39,178 bases of DNA from an uncultured Oscillospiraceae bacterium. GTDB taxonomy: Bacteria; Bacillota; Clostridia; Oscillospirales; Oscillospiraceae. Both the position numbers and the translations under genes were made by a program. The notes below the pieces were generated by a model, which was given only the letters and a program-made list of their open reading frames with translations, was not told where the DNA came from and did no database searches. The stretch is taken from NCBI GenBank assembly GCA_910588635.1, contig CAJUPW010000006.1, positions 63,033 through 102,210 of the forward strand, written 5' to 3'. This document shows, piece after piece, positions 29,496 to 38,401 of the stretch. Numbering within the stretch: the first letter of the stretch is position 1; the number at the start of each line of letters is the position of its first letter.

Positions 29496-31199
29496 ATGAT
29501 TCACTACATAAAAAATTTAAAAATCAGACTGAAGCTTTATATTCTCATAGGGGTTGCGCTGCTTGGAATGCTCATTATCAGCGGAATGTCATTTTTTCTC
29601 ATGGGCCGGATGAACGACATGACAAGCGACATTGCAGCAAGCTGGCTTCCCAGTGTTGATGTAGGCAGGGAGCTGAGCGCTACCATTTCCAATATCCGGT
29701 TGAATGAGCTGGAGTACCTTACCGCAGACTCTGATAGCAAAAAGGAGACCAGCCTTCAGTACCTCCAGGATGGAATCAAAACCATGGACGCCCTCTTAGC
29801 CGCATATGGGGATATGATCGATGAGGAAGAACGAGATTTCTATAACAACGCAAGCAATCTCTGGACGCAGTATCAGGCGGCGGAAGAAGAAATGATGGCT
29901 TTTGCCAAGCAGGGCCGCTATGAGAGTGCCCGCGTGATTCTGGACGGAGAATGTGAGGCGCTTTTCAATTCTTTGAACAGCGATTTTGATGATATTATCG
30001 ACTACAATACAAAGGGAAGCGATGATGCAGCGGCGGAAAGCACTTCCCTATACAGAACCGCTATCTTGACCATGGCGGCTGTTATCATTGCCATCATTCT
30101 TGTAGGTGTCTTCTTCTCATTTGTAATTATACGCTTGATTAAATTCCCTATTTCTGAAATCGAGAATGCCGCCATAAAAATGGCGGAAGGGGATTTGGAT
30201 GTAAAGATTTCCTATACCTCTAGGGATGAACTGGGTGTTCTCGCCGGTCAGGTAGGCAAATTAATCCATAAGCTTCAGCTTATTATTGAGGATGAGAATC
30301 AATTCCTTGCTAAAATGGCCGAGGGAGATTTTACGGTTGATTCGACCTGCGAGGAGGCGTATACAGGCGCCTTTTATCCCTTGCTTGTCTCGTTCCGGGG
30401 CATTACAGACAAGCTCAATGACACAATGCTGCAAATCAGCCAAAGTTCCGTTCAGGTCGCGGGCGGAGCGGACCAGGTATCGAATGGCTCCCAGGCGCTT
30501 GCCCAGGGGACGACTGAGCAGGCCAGTTCTGTGCAGGAACTCGCTGCCACTATTGATGAAATCTCCAACAAGGTAAATCAGAACGCGGACAGCGCGCGGC
30601 AGGCCAGCAAAGCGGCAGACGGTGTCAGCCTGAAGATGAATGTGAGCAAAGAAAAAATGCAGCAGATGACACATGCAATGGGGGATATCAGCAGCTGCTC
30701 CAGTGAGATACGCAAAATCATGAAGATTATTGAAGATATTGCGTTCCAAACCAATATTCTTGCCCTAAACGCCGCCGTAGAAGCCGCCCGCGCAGGCACC
30801 GCCGGAAAAGGGTTTGCCGTAGTAGCCGATGAAGTCCGCAATCTGGCAAACAAAAGCACAGAGGCCTCTGAAAATATCGCAGCTTTGATTGAAAATTCTT
30901 TGCAGGCAATTGAAAACGGAACGCAGATTGCGGACGATACAGCGAAGTCTTTGATTCAAGCGGTCAATGACGTGAACGAAATGGCCGGTATTATCAAACA
31001 GATTTCGGAGGTCAGCAGCGATCAGGCGGATTCTATTGCTCAGCTCACCGTGGGAATTGACCAGATATCCAATGTTGTACAGACAAACTCGGCAACCGCA
31101 GAGGAGAGCGCGGCGGCAAGCGAAGAACTGTCCAGTCAGTCACAGCTTATGAAGAGTCTGGTAGGAAGATTTCAGTTGAAGAGCAGCCCTTCAAAATAA
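29496..31199 (+). CDS. Methyl-accepting chemotaxis protein
   Basis: A 567-residue transmembrane chemoreceptor. Membrane helix one is at about 13-37. An extracellular four-helix-bundle sensor (4HB_MCP type, about 38-188) follows, then helix two (about 189-213, LTMAAVIIAIILVGVFFSF) and a HAMP domain (about 214-270). A second HAMP-like linker and a signalling domain (about 330-560) carry the invariant hairpin tip EDIAFQTNILALNAAVEAAR and then AGTAGKGFAVVADEVR. It signals to CheA through CheW; none of these partners is in the window. The C terminus (SSPSK) has no CheR-docking pentapeptide. The ligand is unknown. The gene is lower in GC than the pilus operon and has a SigD-like promoter. Confidence 0.95.
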   Translation: MIHYIKNLKIRLKLYILIGVALLGMLIISGMSFFLMGRMNDMTSDIAASWLPSVDVGRELSATISNIRLNELEYLTADSDSKKETSLQYLQDGIKTMDALLAAYGDMIDEEERDFYNNASNLWTQYQAAEEEMMAFAKQGRYESARVILDGECEALFNSLNSDFDDIIDYNTKGSDDAAAESTSLYRTAILTMAAVIIAIILVGVFFSFVIIRLIKFPISEIENAAIKMAEGDLDVKISYTSRDELGVLAGQVGKLIHKLQLIIEDENQFLAKMAEGDFTVDSTCEEAYTGAFYPLLVSFRGITDKLNDTMLQISQSSVQVAGGADQVSNGSQALAQGTTEQASSVQELAATIDEISNKVNQNADSARQASKAADGVSLKMNVSKEKMQQMTHAMGDISSCSSEIRKIMKIIEDIAFQTNILALNAAVEAARAGTAGKGFAVVADEVRNLANKSTEASENIAALIENSLQAIENGTQIADDTAKSLIQAVNDVNEMAGIIKQISEVSSDQADSIAQLTVGIDQISNVVQTNSATAEESAAASEELSSQSQLMKSLVGRFQLKSSPSK

Positions 31200-31514
31200 T
31201 CCCGGCAGGCTGACGTGCTTGAGAAGCCAAACTCCATGTCAGGCAGAAGAGAAAGCCTTGAACCACAAGATACAAGTGATGTCAGTAGGGGGGGCCGAAT
31301 CCCTTTCATTACACGTTGTGCGTTCGGATTTTGAACTGTTTGTAATCAAGCAGTGACAGATTACAGATTATAGGTAAATAGGAAACCCCCAAAGCCTTGA
31401 CATGTCAAGGCTTTGGGGGTAAAAACAACCCTACCTAATCCGAACAACTGACAACAGTCTGTTCAGATCAGGGTAGGGGCGTTCAATTTTATTACTCCTT
31501 TCCAACCTCCGTCA
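31200..31514. other. Non-coding region rich in inverted repeats
   Basis: No gene is seen. The stretch holds TGTAATC/GATTACA (about 31341-31365), a 36-bp perfect palindrome (31385-31420) and an imperfect inverted repeat of 18-19 bases (31429-31446 with 31460-31478; both arms run from CCCTACC to GAACA when read in the same sense). The cluster does not look like a simple terminator and could be the remains of a mobile element or a recombination site. Confidence 0.45.
31385..31420. repeat. 36-bp perfect palindrome
   Basis: Each half is ACCCCCAAAGCCTTGACA or its complement, with no loop. On the minus strand it is followed by TTTCC, on the plus strand by AAAAAC, so a terminator role is possible for minus-strand read-through only. 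Perfect loop-free palindromes of this size are unusual in bacterial DNA. Confidence 0.8.
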
Positions 31515-31546
31515 TAAAAACGCCGGGACCTTATACAGGTCCCGGC
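31515..31546 (-). terminator. Terminator of the nucleoside operon
   Basis: Perfect 10-bp stem GCCGGGACCT (31522-31531) / AGGTCCCGGC (31537-31546) with a 5-base loop, followed on the minus strand by GTTTTTA. It lies 38 bases after the deoD stop. Confidence 0.9.
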
Positions 31547-31584
31547 AATCTGGCGTTTTATGTATTTTACTCTGTGTCTCGGCG

Positions 31585-32301
31585 TCAAAGGATGTTCAGG
31601 GCTACCTCCATCATAGCGGTAAATCTTTTTTCCCGCTCCTCGGGGGTCGCGTGTTTCATCGTCACCTTCTGATCGGAAATTGTCAACAGACAAGCAGCCT
31701 GCCTTCCAAACACTGCAGCGTTGTGAAACAGCGCAAAGCTCTCCATATCCACTGCCAAGCAGCCATACTGATCTCTGACCTGAATCCAGTATGGGACCTC
31801 GTCTTTGGACCGGTTATAGTAGATCACATCACTGGAGTGAATGCGCCCTTCCTTCATGGGTACATTCAAAGACTCCGCACTGGCCCGCAGCTTCCGGCAC
31901 AGCCCCTGGCTGGCCGGAATAATATTTCCGGCAAAGCCACTTTGGCAGCGGGCATATGTGGAATCGCTGAATGCGTCCTGAATCATCAGCAGATCGTAGA
32001 TATCAAGCGTCTCGTCATAGGCTCCAGCCGTCCCGATACGGATGATGTTGTCCACGTTATAATGGCTGTACAGCTCATGGGAATATATCCCTATGGAAGG
32101 AATCCCCATTCCGCTTCCCATGACGGAGACAGGCTTTCCCTTATAGGAGCCGGTATACCCCAGCATCCCGCGTACAGTGTTGAACAGGATCGGCCGTTCC
32201 AGATAGGTTTCCGCCATATATTTCGCCCGCAGCGGATCGCCGGGCATTAGTACGGTCTTGGCAATTTCGCCAATCTTTGCCTCGTTATGATAGGTTTCCA
32301 T
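31585..32301 (-). CDS. deoD: Purine-nucleoside phosphorylase, DeoD type
   Basis: A 238-residue enzyme of the hexameric PNP family (EC 2.4.2.1). It splits purine (deoxy)nucleosides with phosphate to the base and (deoxy)ribose-1-phosphate. Motifs include VLMPGDPLRAKYMAE (phosphate site), GSGMGIPSIGIYSHEL, RIGTAGAY, the ribose-binding VDMESFAL and the catalytic Asp in TISDQK. The length is normal and GGAGAA precedes ATG 32301. It is the last gene of the importer operon, 15 bases after the binding-protein gene, so imported nucleosides are directly phosphorolysed. Deoxyribose-1-phosphate would be passed through a phosphopentomutase (not in the window) to DeoC. Confidence 0.96.
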   Translation of the reverse strand: METYHNEAKIGEIAKTVLMPGDPLRAKYMAETYLERPILFNTVRGMLGYTGSYKGKPVSVMGSGMGIPSIGIYSHELYSHYNVDNIIRIGTAGAYDETLDIYDLLMIQDAFSDSTYARCQSGFAGNIIPASQGLCRKLRASAESLNVPMKEGRIHSSDVIYYNRSKDEVPYWIQVRDQYGCLAVDMESFALFHNAAVFGRQAACLLTISDQKVTMKHATPEEREKRFTAMMEVALNIL

Positions 32302-32316
32302 TTCAATTCTCCAATT

Positions 32317-33468
32317 TCACTTGCCGGCCACAATATCGGCGATCTGGTCGGCGGTCAGGACAGCAGACTCGCTTACAACGATCTCTCCGGAACGGATTTT
32401 CTCCTCCAACTCCTTGACCTTCGCCACATTCTCCTCACCGATACAGGCCGTCAGGTTATCGTTGTACACAATACCCACTGCGTCGTCCTCCAGACCAAAG
32501 GTGACCACGGAGCCAAAGGGGACACTGTCAGGATTCTTGGCATACTGCTCAGCAATCTTGAACAGGGCATTGTCCACCCGCTTCAGACTGGAAGTGGAGA
32601 TACAGTCCTGCAGGCTGGTACCAGCCATCACCTGGTACTGGTCAGAGTCTACGCCGATGGCCAGAGTGCCCTCAGACTCAGAGGCTGCTTCGATCACGCC
32701 GTTGCCCGCGCCTCCAGCCACTTGGAAAATAATATCCACGCCCTCCGCAATCTGGGCGTTAGCAAGGTCCTTGGCTTTGGCTGTATCTACATAGTCGCCC
32801 ACATAAGCGGTCAGCACATTGACATCAGGATCGACATAGTGCACTCCCTCGGCATAGCCCACTAAGAAATTGGTGACCGTAACGGCCTCGCTGCCACCCA
32901 CAAAGCCCACAAGTTTTTCCGGATTGGCCTTGTCCATGGAGGTATAGCATCCGGCCACGGCACCCGCCAGGAAGCCGGACTCGTTGGACTTGAAGGTGAC
33001 ACAGAGCAGGTTGGGCAAATCCAGTGTGGAGAAGTCCACCGCTTCGTCCATTAGGATGAACTTGATGTTGGGATACTCAGGGGGAATCTTCTTAAAGTTC
33101 TCTACCGTCCGAAAGCTGACACCCACAACGATATCCGCTCCGCTTTCACACACATCGTAAATGGCGCTCTCCCACGCGGTGGAATCGTTACCCATCTCCA
33201 CCACCTCTACATCGTAGTAGTCGGACAGCTCGCTTTTGATGCGCTGACTGCCGTCATATGCAGACTGGAAGAAAGACATATCATTGATTCGGGTTACCGT
33301 CAGAACCAGCTTCAACTTTTCCTTCGTTTGGGTCTGAGAACCGGTCGGGGAACCGCTGCCGGAGCCATCGCTCACCGCTCCACTTCCACTTCCGGAGCAA
33401 GAAGCCAAGCTGACCGTCAGCAGTAGGGCGCTAAGCAACGCAGTGATTTTTCTAAGATTCTTTTTCAT
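32317..33468 (-). CDS. nupN: BMP-family nucleoside-binding lipoprotein of an ABC importer
   Basis: A 383-residue lipoprotein with lipobox LASC (Cys24), a Ser/Gly-rich spacer and a periplasmic-binding fold of the BmpA/PnrA family. Typical features are LVLTVTRINDMSFFQSAYDG, ADIVVGVSFRT, GFLAGAVAGC, GFVGGSEAVTVTNFLVGY, FQVAGGAGNGVIEAA and AIGVDSDQY. Members bind purine or other nucleosides at the cell surface and deliver them to the NupPQ-type permeases. Those are encoded just upstream (33515-35533). The symbol follows the Bacillus nupNOPQ system, and the ligand is inferred from operon context. GGAGGG precedes ATG 33468. Confidence 0.9.
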   Translation of the reverse strand: MKKNLRKITALLSALLLTVSLASCSGSGSGAVSDGSGSGSPTGSQTQTKEKLKLVLTVTRINDMSFFQSAYDGSQRIKSELSDYYDVEVVEMGNDSTAWESAIYDVCESGADIVVGVSFRTVENFKKIPPEYPNIKFILMDEAVDFSTLDLPNLLCVTFKSNESGFLAGAVAGCYTSMDKANPEKLVGFVGGSEAVTVTNFLVGYAEGVHYVDPDVNVLTAYVGDYVDTAKAKDLANAQIAEGVDIIFQVAGGAGNGVIEAASESEGTLAIGVDSDQYQVMAGTSLQDCISTSSLKRVDNALFKIAEQYAKNPDSVPFGSVVTFGLEDDAVGIVYNDNLTACIGEENVAKVKELEEKIRSGEIVVSESAVLTADQIADIVAGK

Positions 33469-33514
33469 GTTGTACCCTCCTAAAGAATTATGATTTACAC
33501 GCCAACCGACGTAC

Positions 33515-34429
33515 TTACACCGCCAATTTCATCTGCTCCCGACGCAGCTGGAGCAAGCTGAAAACAACATAGAATACGATGATAAAGAAGTAGGGGATAA
33601 TCGTGATCAGGTAGGGGTCCAGGCCCAGATTCTGGAGTTGGATCGCAATGGAGTTGCCGAATGCGTATAGGAACGAGGAGACGATACCAATCAGGGAGTT
33701 CCCGCCGGCCATGGCCTGCGTTGCCAGAGAGATATAACCCCGCCCAGCAACCATGCCGGTTGTGAACCTGTTAATGTAGCCCATAGACAGGTACATGCCG
33801 CCAAAAGCCGCCAGCACGCCGCTAATCAGCAGTGCCTGATACCGGACCCGGTTCACCTTGATGCCCACCGACTCTGCGGCGGCCGGCATCTCCCCCACCG
33901 AGCGGACCTTAATGCCGAAGGATGTGTATCTCAGCATGATAAATAGCAGGATCGCCGCTGCCAAGGACGCATAGGTAAGGATATTATGTCCGGAAAGCAC
34001 GTTTCCCACCACGGGGATGTCCCGCAAAACAGGGATGCTCAGTGTGGGGAAGGCGGCGGAGTTGAGTGAGTTGCTGGCATTTTTGTCTCCTGTCAACGTA
34101 TATAGCAGAAACTCTGAGCCGCCGGCCGCTGCCAGATTCAGGGCAATCCCGGTGATAATGGTGTTTGCCTTCAGCTGCATCACAAAATATCCCAGCAGCA
34201 GGCTGTAGAGCACTCCGGAGGCAAGGCCGCACAGCATTCCGACTATCAAGCTGCCTGTGAAGCCGCTGCCCAGTACGCCGAACAGCGCGGCCACCGTCAT
34301 ACAGCCCTCAATCCCCAGAAAGTAGAACCCGGAAGTATTGGCCACCAGCGTCGCCAGTGTGGCGAAGAGGATAGGAGTCAGGCAGCGCAGCACCATAAAC
34401 CAGAAATTTTCACTTGCAAAAAAGCCCAT
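33515..34429 (-). CDS. nupQ: Nucleoside ABC transporter permease, NupQ type
   Basis: A 304-residue permease with about eight to nine membrane helices, BPD_transp_2 family. The conserved cytoplasmic segment is GIKVRSVGEMPAAAESVGI followed by KVNRVRY. The N-terminal TLVANTSGFYFLGIEGCMTV and GGMYLSMGYI patterns are typical of the second permease of BMP-type systems. GGGAGG lies before ATG 34429, 15 bases after the stop of the partner permease gene. It should form a heterodimer with that protein and the tandem ATPase. Confidence 0.92.
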   Translation of the reverse strand: MGFFASENFWFMVLRCLTPILFATLATLVANTSGFYFLGIEGCMTVAALFGVLGSGFTGSLIVGMLCGLASGVLYSLLLGYFVMQLKANTIITGIALNLAAAGGSEFLLYTLTGDKNASNSLNSAAFPTLSIPVLRDIPVVGNVLSGHNILTYASLAAAILLFIMLRYTSFGIKVRSVGEMPAAAESVGIKVNRVRYQALLISGVLAAFGGMYLSMGYINRFTTGMVAGRGYISLATQAMAGGNSLIGIVSSFLYAFGNSIAIQLQNLGLDPYLITIIPYFFIIVFYVVFSLLQLRREQMKLAV

Positions 34430-34444
34430 GCTATACCTCCCGAT

Positions 34445-35533
34445 CTATACCGCAGCTGCCGGTCCGCCGGCGGCCGTCTGGTTGAGCAATGCTTCCTGCT
34501 CCTCTTTCCTTTTCTTCATCTGATACAAGAACCGCTCAGACGCAATCAGCAGGATAATAATTGCCTGAATAATGGCTACCAGTTCGGCGCTGACGTCTCC
34601 CACGCGGGACATAACGTTCGCTCCCACCCGGATATAGGCCATAAAAAACGCGGCCAACGGGATCAGCTGGGGCTTATGTCCGGCCAGCAGATTGATGAGG
34701 ATACCGTCCCACACATAGTTTTGCGCCGTCATCCACTGGAAGGTGCGGAACGTTCCAATCATGGTCACCGCGCCGCCCAGACCCCCAAGGCATCCACCAA
34801 TCAGTTGGGACAGCAGAATGACCCACGTCACCTCGATTCCTGCATATCTGGCAAAGGGCTGGTTGGAGCCGGTAATCTCCAGCTCCCGGCCGTATCTGGA
34901 GCGGTTGACCACAAGCCACATAATAACCACCGCCGCCGCCATAATCACCAGGCCGTAGTGGATATTTGTCCCCTTGAACATTTTCCCCAAGGTGGCGGTG
35001 GGCAAAAACTGAACGGAAAACACGCCATTCTGCTTGTCCACAAAGAACTGCCGAATAATCCAGTAGCCTGCGTTGAAGGTAATATAGCCAAGCATCATAG
35101 AGGTGACCAGTTCGTTGGCCCCGGTAAATTTTTTCAGCAGAGCCGGAATCAGGGCCAGCAGCCCGCCAACCAGCGTTCCGGCAAGAAGAATCACAAACTG
35201 GTGTATACCTGGCGGCAGCGGTACGGCGATAGCAATGGCCGCGGCCGTCACGCCAGCCATGTAAAACGAGCTGTCAGCCGCCAGCGAAAACAGTCCGCTT
35301 TTGAACATTACGTTGATCGCCAGACCCGAAAACACAAGGGGAACCAAATCCTCAATCACCTTTGAAAAATTGCGTTTGTTGCTGACTGCACCCAAAAAGA
35401 AATTCTTTATAGCCACGTCCGCGTTTTCTCCAGCCACAGCCACAATGATGACCGCTGCGATCAAAAAGGCCAATGCGCTGGCTGCAGTAATCCGGATGAT
35501 CCCATACCAATTCAGCTTTTTTATTCCAGTCAC
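34445..35533 (-). CDS. nupP: Nucleoside ABC transporter permease, NupP type
   Basis: A 362-residue membrane protein of the BPD_transp_2 family, with the extra N-terminal segment typical of the first permease of BMP systems. It carries LVFSGLAINVMFKSGLFSLA, GANELVTSMMLGYI and the coupling segment SRYGRELEITGSNQPFARYA. The start is GTG 35533, with GGAGAGG upstream. It has a charged cytoplasmic tail (KKRKEEQEALL) and sits 74 bases after the ATPase gene. Confidence 0.92.
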   Translation of the reverse strand: MTGIKKLNWYGIIRITAASALAFLIAAVIIVAVAGENADVAIKNFFLGAVSNKRNFSKVIEDLVPLVFSGLAINVMFKSGLFSLAADSSFYMAGVTAAAIAIAVPLPPGIHQFVILLAGTLVGGLLALIPALLKKFTGANELVTSMMLGYITFNAGYWIIRQFFVDKQNGVFSVQFLPTATLGKMFKGTNIHYGLVIMAAAVVIMWLVVNRSRYGRELEITGSNQPFARYAGIEVTWVILLSQLIGGCLGGLGGAVTMIGTFRTFQWMTAQNYVWDGILINLLAGHKPQLIPLAAFFMAYIRVGANVMSRVGDVSAELVAIIQAIIILLIASERFLYQMKKRKEEQEALLNQTAAGGPAAAV

Positions 35534-35607
35534 GTCAGAGCTCCTCTCCTTCCTGTAGAACCTGTATGCACAACCGTCAATACCGCCCCGACCGGGCCGT
35601 TCACCGG

Positions 35608-37152
35608 TTACGCGGTGGCCAGCTTTTCCTCCGGGTCCTGCTTCAGCCCCAGCATATACAGCCCCAACTCCTCCTCAGTCGCACCCTTAACATGGTCGAT
35701 AACGCCGACTACCCTGCCCTGGTACACAACAATGATCCGGTCGCTCAGGGCCTTCAGCTCTGTCAGGTCCGAACTGAGCAAAATGATGGATTTCTGCCGC
35801 TCCCGCATCTCCAATATCTTCTTGTGAATAAATTCCATGGCTCCGATATCAACACCCCGGGTCGGCTGGTTTAAAACGATGATCTCAGGGTCGTTTGTAA
35901 ACTCCCGGGCCACAATGGCTTTTTGGATATTGCCTCCCGACAGGCTCTTGATAGGAACATCCAGGCTGTGTGTTACAATTTGATACTCCTTCACGCACGC
36001 CTCGCAGTACTGTTTGATTTGCCGGCCGTCCAGCATGCCAAGCCGGTTGGTAAAGCGCCTCAGGCCTATCGCTATCAAATTGTTGCGCAGGCTCAACTCC
36101 GGCGCGCTTCCGTTGTAGAAGCGATCCTCCGAGATATGGGCAATCCCCTCGTCCCGTATCTTCCGAATGCTGGCTCGGGTCAAATCCATATCCCTGTAGT
36201 GGACTGTCCCGCAGCTGGGTCTCAGATTTCCGGTGATAATATTCATCATCTCCATCTGCCCGTTACCTTCAATCCCGGCCACACCGAGGATCTCTCCGCT
36301 GCGCAGTGAGAAAGAGATGTTTTTCAGAATTTCTACGCCGAATTTGTCCTTGTACTGCACTCCGTCTGCCCTGAGCAGGGGGGCGCCGAATTTGCCCGGG
36401 GTCTTCTCGTAAGAAATACTGACATCCCGCCCCACCATCTTTCGGGAAATATCCTCCTCCGTTACCTCAGCCACATTGTAGGTCCCCATGGTACGGCCGG
36501 CCTTGAGTACTGTGAGCCGGTCACATAGGTATTTGACCTCGTTAAGCTTGTGGGAGATGAAGATAATCGTGTAGCCCCCCTCCTTCAGCTTCAACAACTG
36601 CTGAAACAGGTCCCGGGTCTCCTGAGGGGCCAGAACGGCGGTAGGCTCGTCCAGAATGATAATTTTTGCCCCACGGTACATCGTCTTTAAAATCTCCAGC
36701 TTCTGCTTCATTCCGACCGAGATATCTCGGACCCGTTTTTCCGCATCAATTTTCAGGTTGTACTTTTCGGAAATTATCTTAGCGTCCTCGATACACCGTT
36801 TTTTGTCAATCAGCACCCCCTTGCGCGGCTCCATTCCCAGCACAAGGTTTTCCGCAACGGTGAGAGACGGCACCAGCATCATATTCTGCTGTACCATGCC
36901 GATCCCATGCCGAATGGCATCCTGACTCCCCTTCAGATGCAGTTCCTCTCCGTTTAGAAATATCTTCCCGTCCGTGATCTCCTCGATCCCAAACAAACAC
37001 TTCATCAGCGTGGACTTCCCGGCCCCATTTTCACCCACCAAGGCGTGGATCTCTCCCTCGTTGATGCTGAAATTAACATCATAATTGGCAAGCACACCTC
37101 CGGGGTATATTTTTGTTAGGTTTTCAGCCCGCAGGATTTCCCGATTCCCCAT
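35608..37152 (-). CDS. nupO: Nucleoside ABC transporter ATP-binding protein, NupO type
   Basis: A 514-residue tandem ATPase. Domain one has Walker A GENGAGKST, signature ISVGMKQKLEI and Walker B IIILDEPTAVL. Domain two has a degenerate Walker A (GIEGNGQME), signature SGGNIQKAI and a modified Walker B with Asn in place of Asp (IIVLNQPTRGVD), as is usual for sugar and nucleoside importers of this class. Domain one is therefore probably the main catalytic site. I chose ATG 37152, preceded by GGAGGAAGG. A longer open frame to 37224 has no ribosome site and enters the promoter region. It is the first gene of the importer operon. Confidence 0.93.
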   Translation of the reverse strand: MGNREILRAENLTKIYPGGVLANYDVNFSINEGEIHALVGENGAGKSTLMKCLFGIEEITDGKIFLNGEELHLKGSQDAIRHGIGMVQQNMMLVPSLTVAENLVLGMEPRKGVLIDKKRCIEDAKIISEKYNLKIDAEKRVRDISVGMKQKLEILKTMYRGAKIIILDEPTAVLAPQETRDLFQQLLKLKEGGYTIIFISHKLNEVKYLCDRLTVLKAGRTMGTYNVAEVTEEDISRKMVGRDVSISYEKTPGKFGAPLLRADGVQYKDKFGVEILKNISFSLRSGEILGVAGIEGNGQMEMMNIITGNLRPSCGTVHYRDMDLTRASIRKIRDEGIAHISEDRFYNGSAPELSLRNNLIAIGLRRFTNRLGMLDGRQIKQYCEACVKEYQIVTHSLDVPIKSLSGGNIQKAIVAREFTNDPEIIVLNQPTRGVDIGAMEFIHKKILEMRERQKSIILLSSDLTELKALSDRIIVVYQGRVVGVIDHVKGATEEELGLYMLGLKQDPEEKLATA

Positions 37153-37253
37153 ATCCTTCCTCCAAATCTCCGTTTTCTTTACGATGTTCAGATTTGTTTT
37201 CCTTTGGACGGATTTCGCAATCAAAACAACAGCTTCAGTGACTAGTTTGCTAG

Positions 37254-37293
37254 ATTATAACACACGTTATGTTTGCTGTCAACAACAAATGTT
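37254..37293 (-). promoter_or_regulatory. Importer operon promoter with candidate DeoR operator
   Basis: On the minus strand, TTGACA (37282-37277), a 17-base spacer and TATAAT (37259-37254) make a consensus sigma-A promoter. The near-palindrome AACAAATGTT (37284-37293) touches the -35 box. The same 10 bases occur at the deoC promoter. A related half-site (TAACATTTAC) is at 37325-37334. Confidence 0.8.
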
Positions 37294-37341
37294 AAAATTT
37301 TTTATTTAACTGTTGTGAATTGGCTAACATTTACTTTAGGG

Positions 37342-37385
37342 TAAAAACCGGCCCCACCCTCCCTTTTTTAGGAGGCCGGGGCCGT
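37342..37385 (-). terminator. Terminator after the DeoR-type gene
   Basis: CGGCCCC (37349-37355) pairs with GGGGCCG (37378-37384), with further GGG/CCT pairing inside. On the minus strand the stem is followed by GGTTTTTACC. It lies 20 bases after the regulator stop and separates it from the importer promoter. Confidence 0.8.
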
Positions 37386-37405
37386 CGGCGCACTGAAAAA
37401 GATCC

Positions 37406-38188
37406 TTACACCTCGTGTAGCTCGATATTTCTCTGCCTCAATTCGTCCCTCCAATATTTTTGGAGCGAATGGTCCGTTATAATGGTATCTATTTCATCTA
37501 AATCGCAAAAATAGGCCGAGCGCAGCCGCCCAAACTTTGAGGAGTCCGACACCAAAATCTTCTGTGAGGAAGAGGAAATTGCCGCTTGTTTGGTCGCCAC
37601 CTCATAAGTATTGGCACAGGTGATCCCCAATTCTCTGTGGATGCCCGCCGCCGAAAGAAAGGCTTTGTTCGCCCGGATCCGGCGAATAAACGCAATCCCC
37701 TCTTCGCTTTCAAACATCTCTGTATTCAAATGGTAGTTCCCTCCACAAAACAGCAGCTGTATCCCTGGCTTGTGCCTTAATTCTATCAAAACATTAGCAT
37801 TATAACTTAAAATCGTCAAATTCATGTTTTCAGGCAGATAGGGCAGGATACGGGCAGTCGTGCTACCGGTATCAATAATGATCACATCGTTGGGTTCAAT
37901 CAGCGACGCGGCATATTTTCCAATTTCCTCTTTCTGGTGATTGGAGTGCTCAATCGCTTCCAGAAGATTGTACTGACCGCTCTGTTCTCCCGCCGCCCCG
38001 CCGTCATTTCTCAACTTCTCCAAGTCGCGGCGTACGGTCATTTCAGACACATTGAGCATCGCGGCAATGGAACGGACCGGAAGCATCCCTTGCGTCTCGA
38101 TGATATTGATCAGGTCCTGCTGCCGCTTGCCCTTCCTGCTGGCCGCCTTGCTCGGCGCCTTATTGTTTCCGATACTCCCATTCTCCAT
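37406..38188 (-). CDS. DeoR-family transcriptional regulator
   Basis: A 260-residue repressor. The N-terminal winged helix (about 22-65) reads RQQDLINIIETQGMLPVRSI and LNVSEMTVRRDLEKLRND. The C-terminal sugar-phosphate sensor (about 90-255) has IIIDTGSTTARILPYLP, FCGGNYH, FLSAAGIHRELGITCAN and ILVSDSSKFG, as in DeoR/GlpR proteins that sense phosphorylated sugars. The wing following the recognition helix is short: NDGGAAGE instead of the usual longer strand before GGA. GGGAGAA precedes ATG 38188. It lies between the importer operon and divergent deoC, so deoxyribose-5-phosphate or a related sugar phosphate is the likely inducer. Confidence 0.92.
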   Translation of the reverse strand: MENGSIGNNKAPSKAASRKGKRQQDLINIIETQGMLPVRSIAAMLNVSEMTVRRDLEKLRNDGGAAGEQSGQYNLLEAIEHSNHQKEEIGKYAASLIEPNDVIIIDTGSTTARILPYLPENMNLTILSYNANVLIELRHKPGIQLLFCGGNYHLNTEMFESEEGIAFIRRIRANKAFLSAAGIHRELGITCANTYEVATKQAAISSSSQKILVSDSSKFGRLRSAYFCDLDEIDTIITDHSLQKYWRDELRQRNIELHEV

Positions 38189-38288
38189 AATTCTCCCACA
38201 CTTTCATCATAATCTCACTTTAATCTATCATTTTTTTGATAAAATGTAAAGTGTGAACTGTGAGGTTTTATAATTTTTTCTTTTTCTA

Positions 38289-38332
38289 TTGACATTCATC
38301 TATATTTTGTTATACTTATCTTAACAAATGTT
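38289..38332 (+). promoter_or_regulatory. deoC promoter with candidate DeoR operator
   Basis: TTGACA (38289-38294), a 16-base spacer and TATACT (38311-38316). AACAAATGTT (38323-38332) overlaps the expected start site, the classical place for a repressor. The motif is identical to that at the importer promoter. Confidence 0.78.
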
Positions 38333-38401
38333 TTTTACGCCAATCATTTATTCGGTATCATCTACAGTACGATAAAACTATTTATGAGGAGTTCGATTAT
38401 T

